DNA from: Breoghania sp963678585
GTDB taxonomy: Bacteria > Pseudomonadota > Alphaproteobacteria > Rhizobiales > Stappiaceae
Direction of reading: 5' to 3'
Length of the DNA stretch: 64,000 nt
Assembly (NCBI GenBank): GCA_963678585.2
Contig: CAXXGA010000002.1
Coordinates: forward strand, 2,852,001-2,916,000
A program made the position numbers and the translations under genes. Under the pieces are notes generated by a model. That model was not told the DNA's origin. It saw only the letters and a list, made by a program, of their open reading frames with translations, and did not search any database. Below are positions 1 through 9,146 of the stretch, one piece after another. How positions within the stretch are numbered: the first letter of the stretch is position 1; the number at the start of each line of letters is the position of its first letter.

Positions 1-570
1 TTCCACCTTTTCCACGCCCAGATCGCGCGCCCGCTCCTTGGACAGGAACGGATCGTAGGCGACCACCTTCATGCGAAGACCCATGGCGCGGTCGGCGACG
101 ATGGTGCCGATATTGCCGCAGCCGATGAGACCCAGCGTCTTGGCCGTGATTTCCACGCCCATGAACTTGGACTTTTCCCACTTGCCGGCCTGCGTGGACA
201 GGTCCGCGGCCGGGATCTGGCGCGCGCAGGAAAACATCATCGCTACCGCGTGCTCGGCGGTCGTGATGGCGTTGCCGAAGGGCGTGTTCATCACGATGAT
301 GCCCTTGGCGGTGGCCGCCGGAATATCGACGTTATCCACGCCGATACCGGCGCGGCCGATCACCTTGAGCCGGTCGGCCTTGGCGATGATCTTTTCCGTC
401 ACCTTGGTGGCGGAGCGGATGGCGAGACCGTCGTAGTTGCCGATGACCTCGGCCAGTTTGTCCTTGTCCTTGCCCAGATCGGGCTGGAAATCGACCTCCA
501 GTCCGCGATCCTTGAAGATCTGGACGGCAGCCGGCGAAAGCTTGTCTGAAATAAGTACCCTGGGTGCCAT
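1..570 (-). CDS. serA: D-3-phosphoglycerate dehydrogenase, N-terminal part (cut by window edge)
   Basis: SerA oxidises 3-phosphoglycerate to 3-phosphohydroxypyruvate with NAD, the first committed step of serine synthesis, in the cytosol. The visible 190 residues start MAPRVLISDK and contain the substrate/nucleotide region GRAGIGVDNVD (about 72-82) and the Rossmann glycine motif GLIGCGNIG (about 147-155). The frame stays open to position 1, so the rest of the NAD domain, the catalytic Glu/His and any C-terminal ACT/ASB regulatory domain lie outside the window. It follows serC on the same strand after 146 bases, the usual alphaproteobacterial serC-serA arrangement, so the two are probably co-transcribed. 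Confidence 0.95.
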   Translation of the reverse strand, partial: MAPRVLISDKLSPAAVQIFKDRGLEVDFQPDLGKDKDKLAEVIGNYDGLAIRSATKVTEKIIAKADRLKVIGRAGIGVDNVDIPAATAKGIIVMNTPFGNAITTAEHAVAMMFSCARQIPAADLSTQAGKWEKSKFMGVEITAKTLGLIGCGNIGTIVADRAMGLRMKVVAYDPFLSKERARDLGVEKVE

Positions 571-716
571 GATCGAGCAGTCCCCTTGGAAATGCGAAGC
601 GCTGATGCTGGCAGGAAGCCCAACCTCCCCGCCGCATCCCGGACCGGCTGAACCGGTTCGGAAAAATCAGGCAATTCGCTGAATTTTCTGCGTGTTGTGA
701 AGTAGCCGAACTGCCC

Positions 717-1886
717 TCAGGCAGCCGCGAGCTTTGCCTTCTCGGCCTCGAATGCCCAGTCGAGCCAGGGCGTCAGCTTGGCGAGGTCGCCCGCTTCCAC
801 CGTCGCTCCGCACCAGATCCGAAGGCCCGCGGGCGCATCGCGATACGACCCGATATCGTAGGCAACGCCTTCCGCATCGAGCGCGGAAACGATGGCCTTG
901 GCAAAGGCGGCCTGCGCCTTTTCATCGAGCGCGGTCACCGCCGGATCGACGATCTTCATGCACACGGAGGTGTTGGAGCGGATGGCCGGGTCGGCCGCCA
1001 GGAAATCGATCCACGGCGTCTTGGCCGCCCAGTCGGCCAGCACCTTGGCGTTGGCGTCGGCGCGGCCGCAAAGCCCGTCGAGACCGCCCACGGACGCGGC
1101 CCAGTCGAGCGCGTCGATGTAGTCTTCCACGCAGAGCATGGAGGGCGTGTTGATGGTCTCGCCCCTGAAGATGCCCTCGTTGAGCTTGCCGCCCTTGGTC
1201 ATGCGGAAGATCTTCGGCAGCGGCCATGCGGGCGTGTAGCTCTCAAGACGCTCCACGGCGCGGGGCCCGAGGATCAGGACGCCATGCGCCGCCTCGCCGC
1301 CGAGCACCTTCTGCCAGGAGAAGGTGACCACATCGAGCTTGGCGAAGTCGAGCTTCTGCGCGAAAGCGGCAGAGGTCGCATCGCAGATCGCGAGACCTTC
1401 GCGGTCGGCCGGGATCCAGTCCGCATTCGGGACGCGGACGCCGGACGTCGTGCCGTTCCAGGTGAAGACCACGTCATGGGAAAAATCGACGGAGGCGAGG
1501 TCCGGCAATTCGCCGTAACCGGCTTCCAGCTTGCGCGCATCGAGCTTGAGCTGCTTGACGACGTCGGTCACCCAGCCGGAGCCGAAGCTTTCCCAGGCCA
1601 GCATGTCCACGGGGCGCGCGCCCAGAAGCGACCACAGCGCCATCTCCACCGCGCCCGTATCGGATGCGGGCACGATGCCGATGCGATAATCGGCGGGCAC
1701 TGCAAGAATTTCGCGGGTCTTGTCGATGGCGGCGGCGAGCTTCGCCTTGCCGATCTTGGCCCGGTGGGAGCGCCCGAGCGGGGCGTCTTTCAGGCCATCG
1801 AGCGTCCAGCCGGGACGCTTGGCACAGGGGCCGGAAGAAAAATTGGGATTGTCCGGCCGCGTGGCCGGTTTGGTATTCGCTGTCAT
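717..1886 (-). CDS. serC: Phosphoserine aminotransferase
   Basis: SerC transfers the amino group of glutamate to 3-phosphohydroxypyruvate, giving phosphoserine; it uses pyridoxal phosphate and may also serve PLP synthesis. The 389-residue protein begins MTANTKPATRPDNPNFSSGP and has the PLP-lysine context TFSWQKVLGG (Lys193). Length and motifs fit the long SerC type common in alphaproteobacteria. The ATG at 1886 was chosen over upstream in-frame starts because the family N-terminus begins here and a GAGGG element lies just before it. That element is in a small hairpin of the leader (1887-1958). serA follows downstream. Confidence 0.95.
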   Translation of the reverse strand: MTANTKPATRPDNPNFSSGPCAKRPGWTLDGLKDAPLGRSHRAKIGKAKLAAAIDKTREILAVPADYRIGIVPASDTGAVEMALWSLLGARPVDMLAWESFGSGWVTDVVKQLKLDARKLEAGYGELPDLASVDFSHDVVFTWNGTTSGVRVPNADWIPADREGLAICDATSAAFAQKLDFAKLDVVTFSWQKVLGGEAAHGVLILGPRAVERLESYTPAWPLPKIFRMTKGGKLNEGIFRGETINTPSMLCVEDYIDALDWAASVGGLDGLCGRADANAKVLADWAAKTPWIDFLAADPAIRSNTSVCMKIVDPAVTALDEKAQAAFAKAIVSALDAEGVAYDIGSYRDAPAGLRIWCGATVEAGDLAKLTPWLDWAFEAEKAKLAAA

Positions 1887-1958
1887 GTATCTACCCTCAC
1901 AGATAGGCGCCCCTCGTTGGGGAGGGGTGTCCCACTGACCGGGGTAGTCGAAAATCCG
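1887..1958 (-). promoter_or_regulatory. Candidate serC-type leader RNA
   Basis: Read on the minus strand, the 70 bases before serC fold into two adjacent hairpins: CCCCTCC-CCAACG-AGGGGCG, and a smaller CTATC-TGTGAG-GGTAG that ends four bases before the start codon and contains the GAGGG ribosome-binding element. A two-hairpin serC leader is known upstream of serC in alphaproteobacteria. The match here rests on position and folding by eye, not on a covariance search. If real, it would control translation of serC. Confidence 0.5.
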
Positions 1959-2104
1959 GGGCGGGTCAATCGGTCTCTCGGCGACCTGCTGGAGCACCGT
2001 GTCGCAGCCGCGAAAACGCGCCAGGGTATGTGCGGGGAAAACCCCGGTCGCGCAAGACACACCAATTAGGATATGAAATTCAGTTGCTTGGCGTAAAAGA
2101 AGAA

Positions 2105-2134
2105 ACGGGCCGGGGAATACCATCCCCGGCCCGT
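2105..2134 (-). terminator. Rho-independent terminator of the porin-like gene
   Basis: An 11-bp GC-rich stem (ACGGGCCGGGG paired with CCCCGGCCCGT) with a short loop is followed on the minus strand by a T-rich stretch (TTTCTTCTTTT). It lies about 50 bases after the barrel gene's stop codon. Confidence 0.8.
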
Positions 2135-2187
2135 CGTCACCTCAGATCCGAAAGATCCGGATCAATCGTTTTTTGCGGCGTCGCGCA

Positions 2188-2922
2188 TCAGTTGAAGTTG
2201 TAGCGCAGGCCCACCCGCATCTCGTGAGCATAGATATCGTCATACTCGATGCGGTTGCGGGTGCCATAGACGCGGCCGCTCTTGGCCTTGCCGAGCGAAC
2301 GGAACTGATAGCCCGCATCGATCATGATGTTCGGCGAAACCTCGTAGGAAGTACCAGCCATCAGCGCCCAGGCCAGATCGAAGCGACCGTGGTCGCCGTA
2401 GGAGCCGGTCACGCCGCCGCCGTTGACATAGCGGATGTTCGTGGCGCGCAGGTAGGACAGGCCAATGCCCGCGCCCACATAAGGCGTGAAACCGTGCCAG
2501 GTTCCCAGATCCGCATAGGCGTTGAACATCAGCGACCAGGCATCGATGTCCGCCGTCTCGAGCGAAGAGGATGCACCGCCGCAATTCACCACGCAGAGCG
2601 CGCGGCCGGAGTAGCCAGCCTTGAATTCGTAGTCTGCCGTCACATCCGCACGGAACCAGCTATTGAAGTAATAGCCGACACCGACGCCGATGAGGCCCGT
2701 GTTGTCGAGGCTCTCGCTCCAGAATTCGCCGATATCGTTGTAACTCGTGCGCGCTGCGGGATCGGCATAGATCTTGAAGCCGATATCGCCTCGCAAGTAC
2801 CACCCCCCTTCCGGAGCCACATAGGGCTCGGGGATGTATTCAGGCAGATCTGCAGCGGATGCGACCGACGGAAGTGCGAACGCAATACTGGCTGCGATGA
2901 AAAGTTTACTCAGGTTGCTCAT
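2188..2922 (-). CDS. Outer-membrane beta-barrel protein (Omp25/RopB-like porin family)
   Basis: A predicted small outer-membrane barrel of 244 residues. It has a signal peptide (about residues 1-23, ending ASVASA-type then ADLP), the AADLP mature start typical of rhizobial Omp25/Omp31-like proteins, alternating aromatic beta-strands (GGWYLRGDIGFK, GVGVGYYFNSWFRADVTADYEF) and the C-terminal MRVGLRYNFN strand with a terminal aromatic-Asn ending. A CVVNC pair in an external loop could form a disulfide. The ATG at 2922 was preferred over ATG 2934 and 2952 because the signal peptide starts there. The function (structural surface protein or small-solute channel) is inferred from the family only. 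Confidence 0.82.
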   Translation of the reverse strand: MSNLSKLFIAASIAFALPSVASAADLPEYIPEPYVAPEGGWYLRGDIGFKIYADPAARTSYNDIGEFWSESLDNTGLIGVGVGYYFNSWFRADVTADYEFKAGYSGRALCVVNCGGASSSLETADIDAWSLMFNAYADLGTWHGFTPYVGAGIGLSYLRATNIRYVNGGGVTGSYGDHGRFDLAWALMAGTSYEVSPNIMIDAGYQFRSLGKAKSGRVYGTRNRIEYDDIYAHEMRVGLRYNFN

Positions 2923-3812
2923 CTCGCACCCCATCCCTTGTGTTGCGGCCATGGCGCTGAAACAGCCAACACGCCCTTGGCTTTCACAGACGAACGTGAT
3001 GGGTAGTACTTATGAACGTGAAAGTTTAATGGGGGCTTAACCCTAATAAAATTGGCTAATAAATAGTATTAACAGAACTTTACATTAACCCAATTAGTTA
3101 ATACATTTTTAGTACGTACTAACAGGCCATAAAACATTACCTGCCTGCAAAGCATTGCTTAACCGGGATTTCAGTATAAATATCAGGTCACAAGCTCGGC
3201 TTTCTGCGCAGAACAACGTAGATAACATAGTTAATGTTTTAACGCGGCTTTTGGCGGCCACCCTGATTCAAATGTACATTTTAAAGAAAAAACCGTTCGT
3301 GAAGTCCCGCTTTTGCGCGCCCGCACGGCCGGTTTCTCCTTGCGCGCATCGCCGAGGATGCGCATCGGGCTTGGGATATTGGACAGGGTTGATGGATATT
3401 TGTTTCCATGAATCTTCTACGTATTTTCAGAAAACTCTCTCCTGCCACCTCCAGACACGCCGCCGCAGAAGCCACCAGCAACAAGTAACGCAACAATGCT
3501 GGCAAGTTTCCCTGCCTGAATATCATCGGATTTATTATAGACGCCCCAAAACGAAGGCATGGTCGGATGAGAAAGAACGGCGGGCGCGTCTGTCACGCCG
3601 GATGCAATCCGGCATTCGACTACGCGAAAGCCTGTCGCGACAACAGATTAGGCACCTATGTGGGCAGGAAGCCGGCAGAAAACCGGCCTTGCGCGAAAGC
3701 GGCCGCAGCCCGACCGGTGTGAGCACGACGGTTTCGAGCGCGACAGGTTGCCGCTACGCGCTCAGGCCCGCGTTGTTTTTCTGAAATGGCTCTGCCGCCC
3801 GAGCGGACAGCC
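2923..3812. other. Long intergenic region, strongly AT-rich in its first third
   Basis: No convincing gene is seen in these 890 bases. From about 3000 to 3300 the DNA is far richer in A/T than its surroundings and holds many TTAA words, an inverted repeat ATTAAC-N7-GTTAAT (3084-3102) and a perfect 14-bp palindrome TTAGTACGTACTAA (3109-3122). This probably includes the promoter and regulator-binding region of the porin gene. An open frame of about 210 codons on the plus strand (3155-3784) has no recognisable domain and codon use unlike a gene, so it is not called. Confidence 0.6.
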
Positions 3813-5159
3813 TCAGGCCGCGACCTTCGTCACGGCGGCGCAGATGACGTCAACCACCGCATTGACCAGATCCAGATCATCGCCCTCCGCCATCACCCGG
3901 ATCAGCGGCTCTGTGCCCGAAGGACGGATGACCAGACGCCCACTGTCGCCGAGCTTCGCCTTGCCCGCCTCGATCGCCTTGATGACATCGGCCTCTTCCA
4001 GCGGCTTGCCGCCTGCGATGCGCACGTTCTTGAGAACCTGCGGCACCGGCTCGAACCGGCGGCAGACCGCCGAAACGGGCCGCTGCTCCTGACGCACGAC
4101 GGAAAGCACCTGAAGGGCGGCCACGAGGCCGTCGCCGGTGGTGGAGAAATCCGACAGGATGATGTGGCCGGACTGTTCGCCGCCGACGTTGAAGCCGTTC
4201 TGGCGCATGTGTTCCACCACGTGGCGGTCGCCGACCTTGGTGCGGGCCAGCGTCATGCCAAGGCTCTCCAGATGGCGCTCAAGGCCGAGATTGGACATGA
4301 CGGTGGCGACGATGCCCGGCTGGGCAAGCTGCCCGCTCTTCTGCCAGCTTTCCGCCACCACGGCCATGAGCTGGTCGCCGTCGACCGCCTCACCCTTTTC
4401 ATCGACGAGGATCACCCGGTCCGCATCGCCATCGAGCGCGATACCGATATCGGCGCGCAGCTCGCGCACCCGCTCGCACAGGGCCGAGATCGAGGTGGAA
4501 CCGCAATCCTTGTTGATGTTGAGACCGTCCGGCTCCACACCGATGGAAAAGACTTCCGCTCCCAGTTCCCAAAGCACTTCGGGCGCCGTGCGATAGGCCG
4601 CGCCATTGGCGCAATCGACCACGATGCGCATGCCCTCAAGGCTCATGTTGCGCGGAAGCGTGCGCTTTGCATATTCGACGTAGCGGTCGCGCACGCCGTC
4701 CACGCGCTTGGCGCGGCCAAGATCGCGCGGCGCGGCGAGTTTGCGGGAAAGATCGCTCTCGATCAGCTTCTCGATTTCGCGTTCCACCTCATCGGAAAGC
4801 TTGAAACCGTCGGGGCCGAAGATCTTGATGCCGTTATCGGCAAAGGCGTTGTGGGAGGCGGAGATCATCACGCCGATATCGGCGCGCAGGGAACGCGTCA
4901 GCATGGCGACGGCGGGCGTCGGAATGGGCCCGAGCTGGAACACGTCCATGCCTGCGGAGGTGAAGCCCGCGATCAGCGCGGTTTCGATCATGTAGCCGGA
5001 AAGCCGCGTATCCTTGCCCAGCACCACCCGGTGGCGATGGCCGCCATTGCGGAAGATGATTCCGACGGCCATGCCGACCTTCATCGCCACTTCCGGCGTG
5101 ATCGGCCACTTGTTGGCCTGGCCTCGAATACCGTCCGTTCCGAAATAGCTTCTGCTCAT
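3813..5159 (-). CDS. glmM: Phosphoglucosamine mutase
   Basis: GlmM converts glucosamine-6-phosphate to glucosamine-1-phosphate on the way to UDP-GlcNAc, the precursor of peptidoglycan and lipopolysaccharide. The 448-residue protein starts MSRSYFGTDGIRG, has the phosphoserine active-site loop SASHN (about 100-104, catalytic Ser102), the magnesium loop DGDADR (about 240-246) and the C-terminal sugar-phosphate loop RPSGTEPLIR. Length equals the family norm. It lies downstream of ftsH on the same strand, the usual order, but an ftsH terminator and 310 bases separate them, so it probably has its own promoter. Confidence 0.97.
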   Translation of the reverse strand: MSRSYFGTDGIRGQANKWPITPEVAMKVGMAVGIIFRNGGHRHRVVLGKDTRLSGYMIETALIAGFTSAGMDVFQLGPIPTPAVAMLTRSLRADIGVMISASHNAFADNGIKIFGPDGFKLSDEVEREIEKLIESDLSRKLAAPRDLGRAKRVDGVRDRYVEYAKRTLPRNMSLEGMRIVVDCANGAAYRTAPEVLWELGAEVFSIGVEPDGLNINKDCGSTSISALCERVRELRADIGIALDGDADRVILVDEKGEAVDGDQLMAVVAESWQKSGQLAQPGIVATVMSNLGLERHLESLGMTLARTKVGDRHVVEHMRQNGFNVGGEQSGHIILSDFSTTGDGLVAALQVLSVVRQEQRPVSAVCRRFEPVPQVLKNVRIAGGKPLEEADVIKAIEAGKAKLGDSGRLVIRPSGTEPLIRVMAEGDDLDLVNAVVDVICAAVTKVAA

Positions 5160-5469
5160 GAATCCGCCAATGTCCTGAACCGGGTCACGGCGCGACCGGA
5201 GCGTCCCTGCCAAGGGTCGCGTTGCACGGTTCGCCCAGCCCCTCGTGAAAGACTGCCCGGTAGTGAAAGAAACCCCGTCGCCCGCTCGCATCGTTCTTGC
5301 GTGCGTCTACATAGCGAACTATGGCCGCCAAAGGGTTCAAAAATTGTTTGCGTTTGTGACAAGCCCCGCAGGCCGCGCCCGCGCCTTCCCGGCGCGCGCA
5401 TAAAAAAAGGCCCGCCGAAACGGGCCTTTTTCTGTATCTGCGGGATCCCTCCGGATCAGCCCGTGAAGG
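5160..5469. other. glmM upstream region with ftsH terminator
   Basis: This 310-base gap contains the ftsH terminator at 5402-5432 and, beyond it, the probable glmM promoter and leader. No gene was seen. Confidence 0.6.
5402..5432 (-). terminator. Rho-independent terminator of ftsH
   Basis: A hairpin with stem AGGCCCG/CGGGCCT flanked by A and T runs on both sides lies 40-70 bases after the ftsH stop. On the minus strand it is followed by a run of seven T. It might also work on the opposite strand. Confidence 0.8.
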
Positions 5470-7392
5470 TCAGCCCTGGGGCTGCGGCTCAAGGCCACCG
5501 CCTGCCGGCTCGTCGCCGTCGTTCTTGTGCGACCCGGTCTTGGGCACCGCGGAACCGCGGATGATCGGCTCATCGTCGAGATCGCGGACCGGCGGCTTGC
5601 CGTCCAGCAGGTTCTTGATCTCGTCGCCGGACAGCGTCTCGTATTCCAGAAGCCCCTTGGCGACGATGTGCAACTGGTCCTCGTTCTCGGTGAGGATGCG
5701 CTTGGCCGTCTCATAGCCGGTGTTGACGAAGCCCTTGATCTCGGAATCGACCAGCTTCTGGGTCTCGTCCGAAACGTTCTGGCTGCGCGCGACCGAATGG
5801 CCGAGGAAGACCTCTTCCTCGTTCTCCGCATAAAGCAGCGGGCCGAGCTTGTCGGACATGCCGAACTGCGTGGCCATGGCGCGCGCCAGTTTCGTCGCCA
5901 TCTGGATATCGCCGGAAGCGCCCGAGGTCACCTTCTCGTAGCCGAAGATCAGCTCTTCCGCCACACGGCCACCCATGGCCACCGCCAGATCCGCATGACA
6001 CTTGGCGCGCGTCAGCGACACCTGATCCTTCTCCGGCAAACGCATCACCATGCCCAGCGCACGGCCGCGCGGGATGATGGTGGCCTTGTGGATCGGATCG
6101 GAGGCCGGCATGTGCAGCGCGATCAGCGCATGGCCCGCCTCGTGATAGGCGGTCAGCTTCTTTTCCTCTTCGGTGAGCGCCAGCGTGCGGCGCTCCGCAC
6201 CCATCATCACCTTGTCCTTGGCGTCCTCGAATTCCGCCATGGTGACCAGACGCTTGGAGCGCCGGGCCGCCAGCAGGGCCGCCTCGTTGACGAGGTTCAT
6301 CAGGTCCGCACCGGAAAAGCCCGGCGTACCGCGCGCCAGCACCTTGACGTTGACGTCGGGCGCCAGCGGAACCTTGCGCATATGGACCTTGAGGATCTTC
6401 TCGCGGCCGGTGAAGTCCGGGTTCGGCACCACGATCTGACGGTCGAAACGGCCCGGGCGCAGCAGCGCCGGGTCCAGAACGTCCGGCCGGTTGGTGGCGG
6501 CGATCAGGATGATGCCTTCGTTGGCCTCAAAGCCGTCCATTTCCACGAGCAGCTGGTTCAGCGTCTGCTCGCGTTCGTCGTTGCCGCCGCCAAGGCCTGC
6601 GCCACGATGGCGGCCCACGGCGTCGATTTCGTCGATGAAAATGATGCAGGGCGCGTTCTTCTTGGCCTGTTCGAACATGTCGCGGACACGGCTTGCGCCC
6701 ACGCCGACGAACATTTCAACGAAGTCGGAGCCGGAAATCGTGAAGAACGGCACATTGGCCTCGCCCGCAATGGCGCGCGCCAGAAGCGTCTTACCCGTGC
6801 CCGGAGGGCCAACGAGAAGCACGCCGCGCGGGATCCGGCCGCCGAGGCGTTGGAACTTCTGCGGGTCGCGCAGAAATTCCACGATCTCTTCCAGATCTTC
6901 CTTGGCCTCATCCACGCCGGCGACGTCCTCGAAGGTGACGCGGCCGTGGGCCTCCGTCAGCATCTTCGCCTTGGACTTGCCGAAGCCCATCGCCTTGCCG
7001 CCGGACCCCTGCATCTGGCGCATGAAGAAGATCCAGATGCCCAGAATGAGCAGCATCGGCAGCGCGCCGATCAGCGTGTTGATCAGCGAGAAGCCTTCAG
7101 CACGCGGCTTGGCCGTCACGCTCACGCCCTTGGAGCGCAGGATATCGACATACTGCTCGTTTTCCGGAGCATAGGTCTGGAACGTACCGCCCTTGGCGTA
7201 GTGGCCGGTGATCTGCTGTTCCTGGATCACGACATCGCTGACATTGCCCTGTTCCGCCTGATCGAGGAACTGGGAGAACGCGATCTCCGCCGTGGTGGTG
7301 CGCTGGTTCGAACTCTGGAACAGCTGGAACAGAGCGATCAGCAAGAGGGCAATGATCACCCAGAGCGCGAAATTCCGGAAATTTGAGTTCAT
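5470..7392 (-). CDS. ftsH: ATP-dependent zinc metalloprotease FtsH
   Basis: FtsH is a hexameric inner-membrane AAA+ protease that degrades misfolded membrane proteins and short-lived regulators. The 640-residue protein has two membrane segments (about 8-26 and 103-124) flanking the periplasmic domain, Walker A GPPGTGKT (195-202), Walker B IIFIDEID, the second region of homology ATNRPDVLDPALLRPGRFDR, and the zinc motif HEAGH (417-421). The C-terminus is a short charged tail. The ATG at 7392 is preceded by AAGGGA at fitting distance. A strong match to the alphaproteobacterial heat-shock promoter lies 120-150 bases upstream. Confidence 0.98.
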   Translation of the reverse strand: MNSNFRNFALWVIIALLLIALFQLFQSSNQRTTTAEIAFSQFLDQAEQGNVSDVVIQEQQITGHYAKGGTFQTYAPENEQYVDILRSKGVSVTAKPRAEGFSLINTLIGALPMLLILGIWIFFMRQMQGSGGKAMGFGKSKAKMLTEAHGRVTFEDVAGVDEAKEDLEEIVEFLRDPQKFQRLGGRIPRGVLLVGPPGTGKTLLARAIAGEANVPFFTISGSDFVEMFVGVGASRVRDMFEQAKKNAPCIIFIDEIDAVGRHRGAGLGGGNDEREQTLNQLLVEMDGFEANEGIILIAATNRPDVLDPALLRPGRFDRQIVVPNPDFTGREKILKVHMRKVPLAPDVNVKVLARGTPGFSGADLMNLVNEAALLAARRSKRLVTMAEFEDAKDKVMMGAERRTLALTEEEKKLTAYHEAGHALIALHMPASDPIHKATIIPRGRALGMVMRLPEKDQVSLTRAKCHADLAVAMGGRVAEELIFGYEKVTSGASGDIQMATKLARAMATQFGMSDKLGPLLYAENEEEVFLGHSVARSQNVSDETQKLVDSEIKGFVNTGYETAKRILTENEDQLHIVAKGLLEYETLSGDEIKNLLDGKPPVRDLDDEPIIRGSAVPKTGSHKNDGDEPAGGGLEPQPQG

Positions 7393-7721
7393 AACGGTCC
7401 CTTGGCCGCCGGCCGGGTCTCGCTCTTGCGGGGCTTTATGCCCGCCGCATGGCGTCCCCGACTGGGTTCGATTGGACGCACGCCGATCAGGCGTCGTCTG
7501 TGGCTTTCCTGCCGAAAGATAGGCCTCACCCCCACCCGGAACAAGGCATGGAGCCATTATGAATGGAACGATGTCGACATTTTGTTAAACCGGGGAGGCT
7601 GCGGGAAATTTTCCTTCCCTGTCATTTTTTCAAGTATAACAGACCCTTCGGCGAGCCCGGTCCGGCGACCGGCGGAGGTTTGCCGGCGACAAACCGCAGG
7701 AAACCGGGAGAAAGGCAAGTC
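7393..7721. other. ftsH upstream region
   Basis: This 329-base gap between tilS and ftsH holds no gene. It contains the candidate sigma-32 promoter at 7512-7545 and an untranslated leader of roughly 110 bases before ftsH. Confidence 0.6.
7512..7545 (-). promoter_or_regulatory. Candidate sigma-32 (RpoH) heat-shock promoter for ftsH
   Basis: On the minus strand the sequence reads CTTG, then 18 bases, then CCTATCTT. The published alphaproteobacterial RpoH consensus is CTTG-N17/18-CYTATNT. The -35 word is exact, the spacing is exact and the -10 matches all defined positions of CYTATNT. Transcription would start about 110 bases before ftsH, a gene known to be heat-induced. Confidence 0.65.
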
Positions 7722-9146
7722 TCAGACGGCTCCGCCTGCGACAAGCTGCCGCACCGTAATGCCCCCGTGCCATCCGGCGACGGGCTCAAGAGAAAATCCC
7801 GGCAGGACGAGCAATTCTCCTGCCCGCAACGGGCTTTCCTCCCCGCAAGCGGGGTCTTGAGGGGTTTTCGGATCGACTTCCTGCCCGCCCTGCGCTTTCC
7901 CTTGCATGGGGTTCGCCCCATCCGGGTTGCACAACGCAGCGGGCGCGGTGGCGAATGCCCCGCGCGGCCAGCCCTTGGGCGGCTCAAGCCCGATTCGCTT
8001 CAGACCACCCTCGCCCAGCGCCTGTACGCACACCGGCCCCGCCGCATCCGCGCTGAGCGTGACGGCAAACCGGCCATCCCAGGTCCCGGTCTCGCCGGGC
8101 GCAAGCTGAAGCGCGCTCAGCCCTTCCCGCCCGCTCTCGCGATGGATCACGACCGCACCGTCGCGCAGTTCGATCACGCAACCGCCCAGCGTGCGCCTGA
8201 GAGACGAAGCCCCGGAAGACCGGAGCCCGGCCAGCACCGCCTCAAGACGAACCAGCCGCGGCACGTGAACGGAGCCCGCGGTATCGCGCAAGAGCCGCGC
8301 CAGAAGGCGCAGGGCGATCTCCTCCGGCAGATGGTCCAAAAGCGCGACCTCGAACCGGCAGGGCCCTGCAGGATGGCGGATGACCTCAACCTCCATGACC
8401 CGGTCCACCCAGCCATCGAGCGCCCCGGCCGCACGCGCCATGGAATGCGCGGTTGCCGCCAGCCGCTCAGCCCCCAGCCCTTCGGCCTCAAGCACCGGCA
8501 GAAGGCGGCGCATGCGCACACGACGGTATTTCATGTCGTCATTGGAAGGATCGTCCACCCACGGCACGCCAAAGGCGGCAAGGCTCGCCCTCAGGCGGGC
8601 GCGCGACACGTCGAGAAGGGGACGCAGGAGAGTCGTCTCGGCGCGACGGCTCTCGCGCGCCATGGCAGAAAGCCCGTAAACGCCGCTGCCACGCGCCAGC
8701 CGGTCGAGAAAGGTCTCCGCCTGATCGTCGCGCGTATGGGCGAGCACGAGGCCCGTCTTGCGCGCATCGGCGGGCGCGGCCTCGTCCAGCGCCTGTGCCA
8801 TCAGCGCATAGCGAGCGGCACGCGCGGCTTCCTGAACGCCGTGATCGGGTTTCGGCCCGCGCCAGTAGAGCGTTTGATGGGAAAGGCCCAGGCGCGCGGA
8901 GGCAAACGCCACCATCGCCGCCTCTTCGGCCGCCTCCGGCCGCAGGCCGTGATCCACGGTGAAGACGACCGCCGCGGGGGCTTCGGCACAGGAGCGCCGC
9001 CAGCGGTCGAACAGATGCAGCAAGGCCATGGAATCGCCGCCGCCGGACACGGCGAGCGCGAGAAAATCGAAGCGTGTCAGCGGTTGGAAAAGATCCGCCG
9101 CTTGCACGTCGTCAAGCGGGCGGCCCTCAGCCCCGGCAACCGACAC
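7722..9146 (-). CDS. tilS: tRNA(Ile)-lysidine synthetase
   Basis: TilS attaches lysine to C34 of the CAU-anticodon tRNA-Ile using ATP, so that the tRNA reads AUA as isoleucine; the gene is essential. The ATP PP-loop motif SGGGDS is at about 34-39 and the GLSxxxR-type region HTRDDQAETFLDRLARGSG follows. The GTG at 9146 was chosen because AAGGAG lies seven bases upstream; it overlaps the end of cpoB by 20 bases, suggesting coupled translation. The protein is 474 residues, slightly long, with a diverged C-terminal domain ending VRQLVAGGAV. Confidence 0.93.
   Translation of the reverse strand: MSVAGAEGRPLDDVQAADLFQPLTRFDFLALAVSGGGDSMALLHLFDRWRRSCAEAPAAVVFTVDHGLRPEAAEEAAMVAFASARLGLSHQTLYWRGPKPDHGVQEAARAARYALMAQALDEAAPADARKTGLVLAHTRDDQAETFLDRLARGSGVYGLSAMARESRRAETTLLRPLLDVSRARLRASLAAFGVPWVDDPSNDDMKYRRVRMRRLLPVLEAEGLGAERLAATAHSMARAAGALDGWVDRVMEVEVIRHPAGPCRFEVALLDHLPEEIALRLLARLLRDTAGSVHVPRLVRLEAVLAGLRSSGASSLRRTLGGCVIELRDGAVVIHRESGREGLSALQLAPGETGTWDGRFAVTLSADAAGPVCVQALGEGGLKRIGLEPPKGWPRGAFATAPAALCNPDGANPMQGKAQGGQEVDPKTPQDPACGEESPLRAGELLVLPGFSLEPVAGWHGGITVRQLVAGGAV

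Noticed and set aside
3000..3180. CtrA binding sites (TTAA-N7-TTAA) in the AT-rich porin upstream region
   Set aside because: Several TTAA words occur but none has the exact seven-base spacing; the closest pairs are nine apart.
3155..3784. A 209-codon plus-strand frame upstream of glmM
   Set aside because: No recognisable domain, irregular composition, no ribosome-binding site; treated as non-coding.
5527..7386. A 619-codon open frame antisense to ftsH
   Set aside because: It mirrors the real gene in a GC-rich codon pattern, as do other long antisense frames (3786-5564, 12882-15233, 17255-19339); no domain or start signal supports it.
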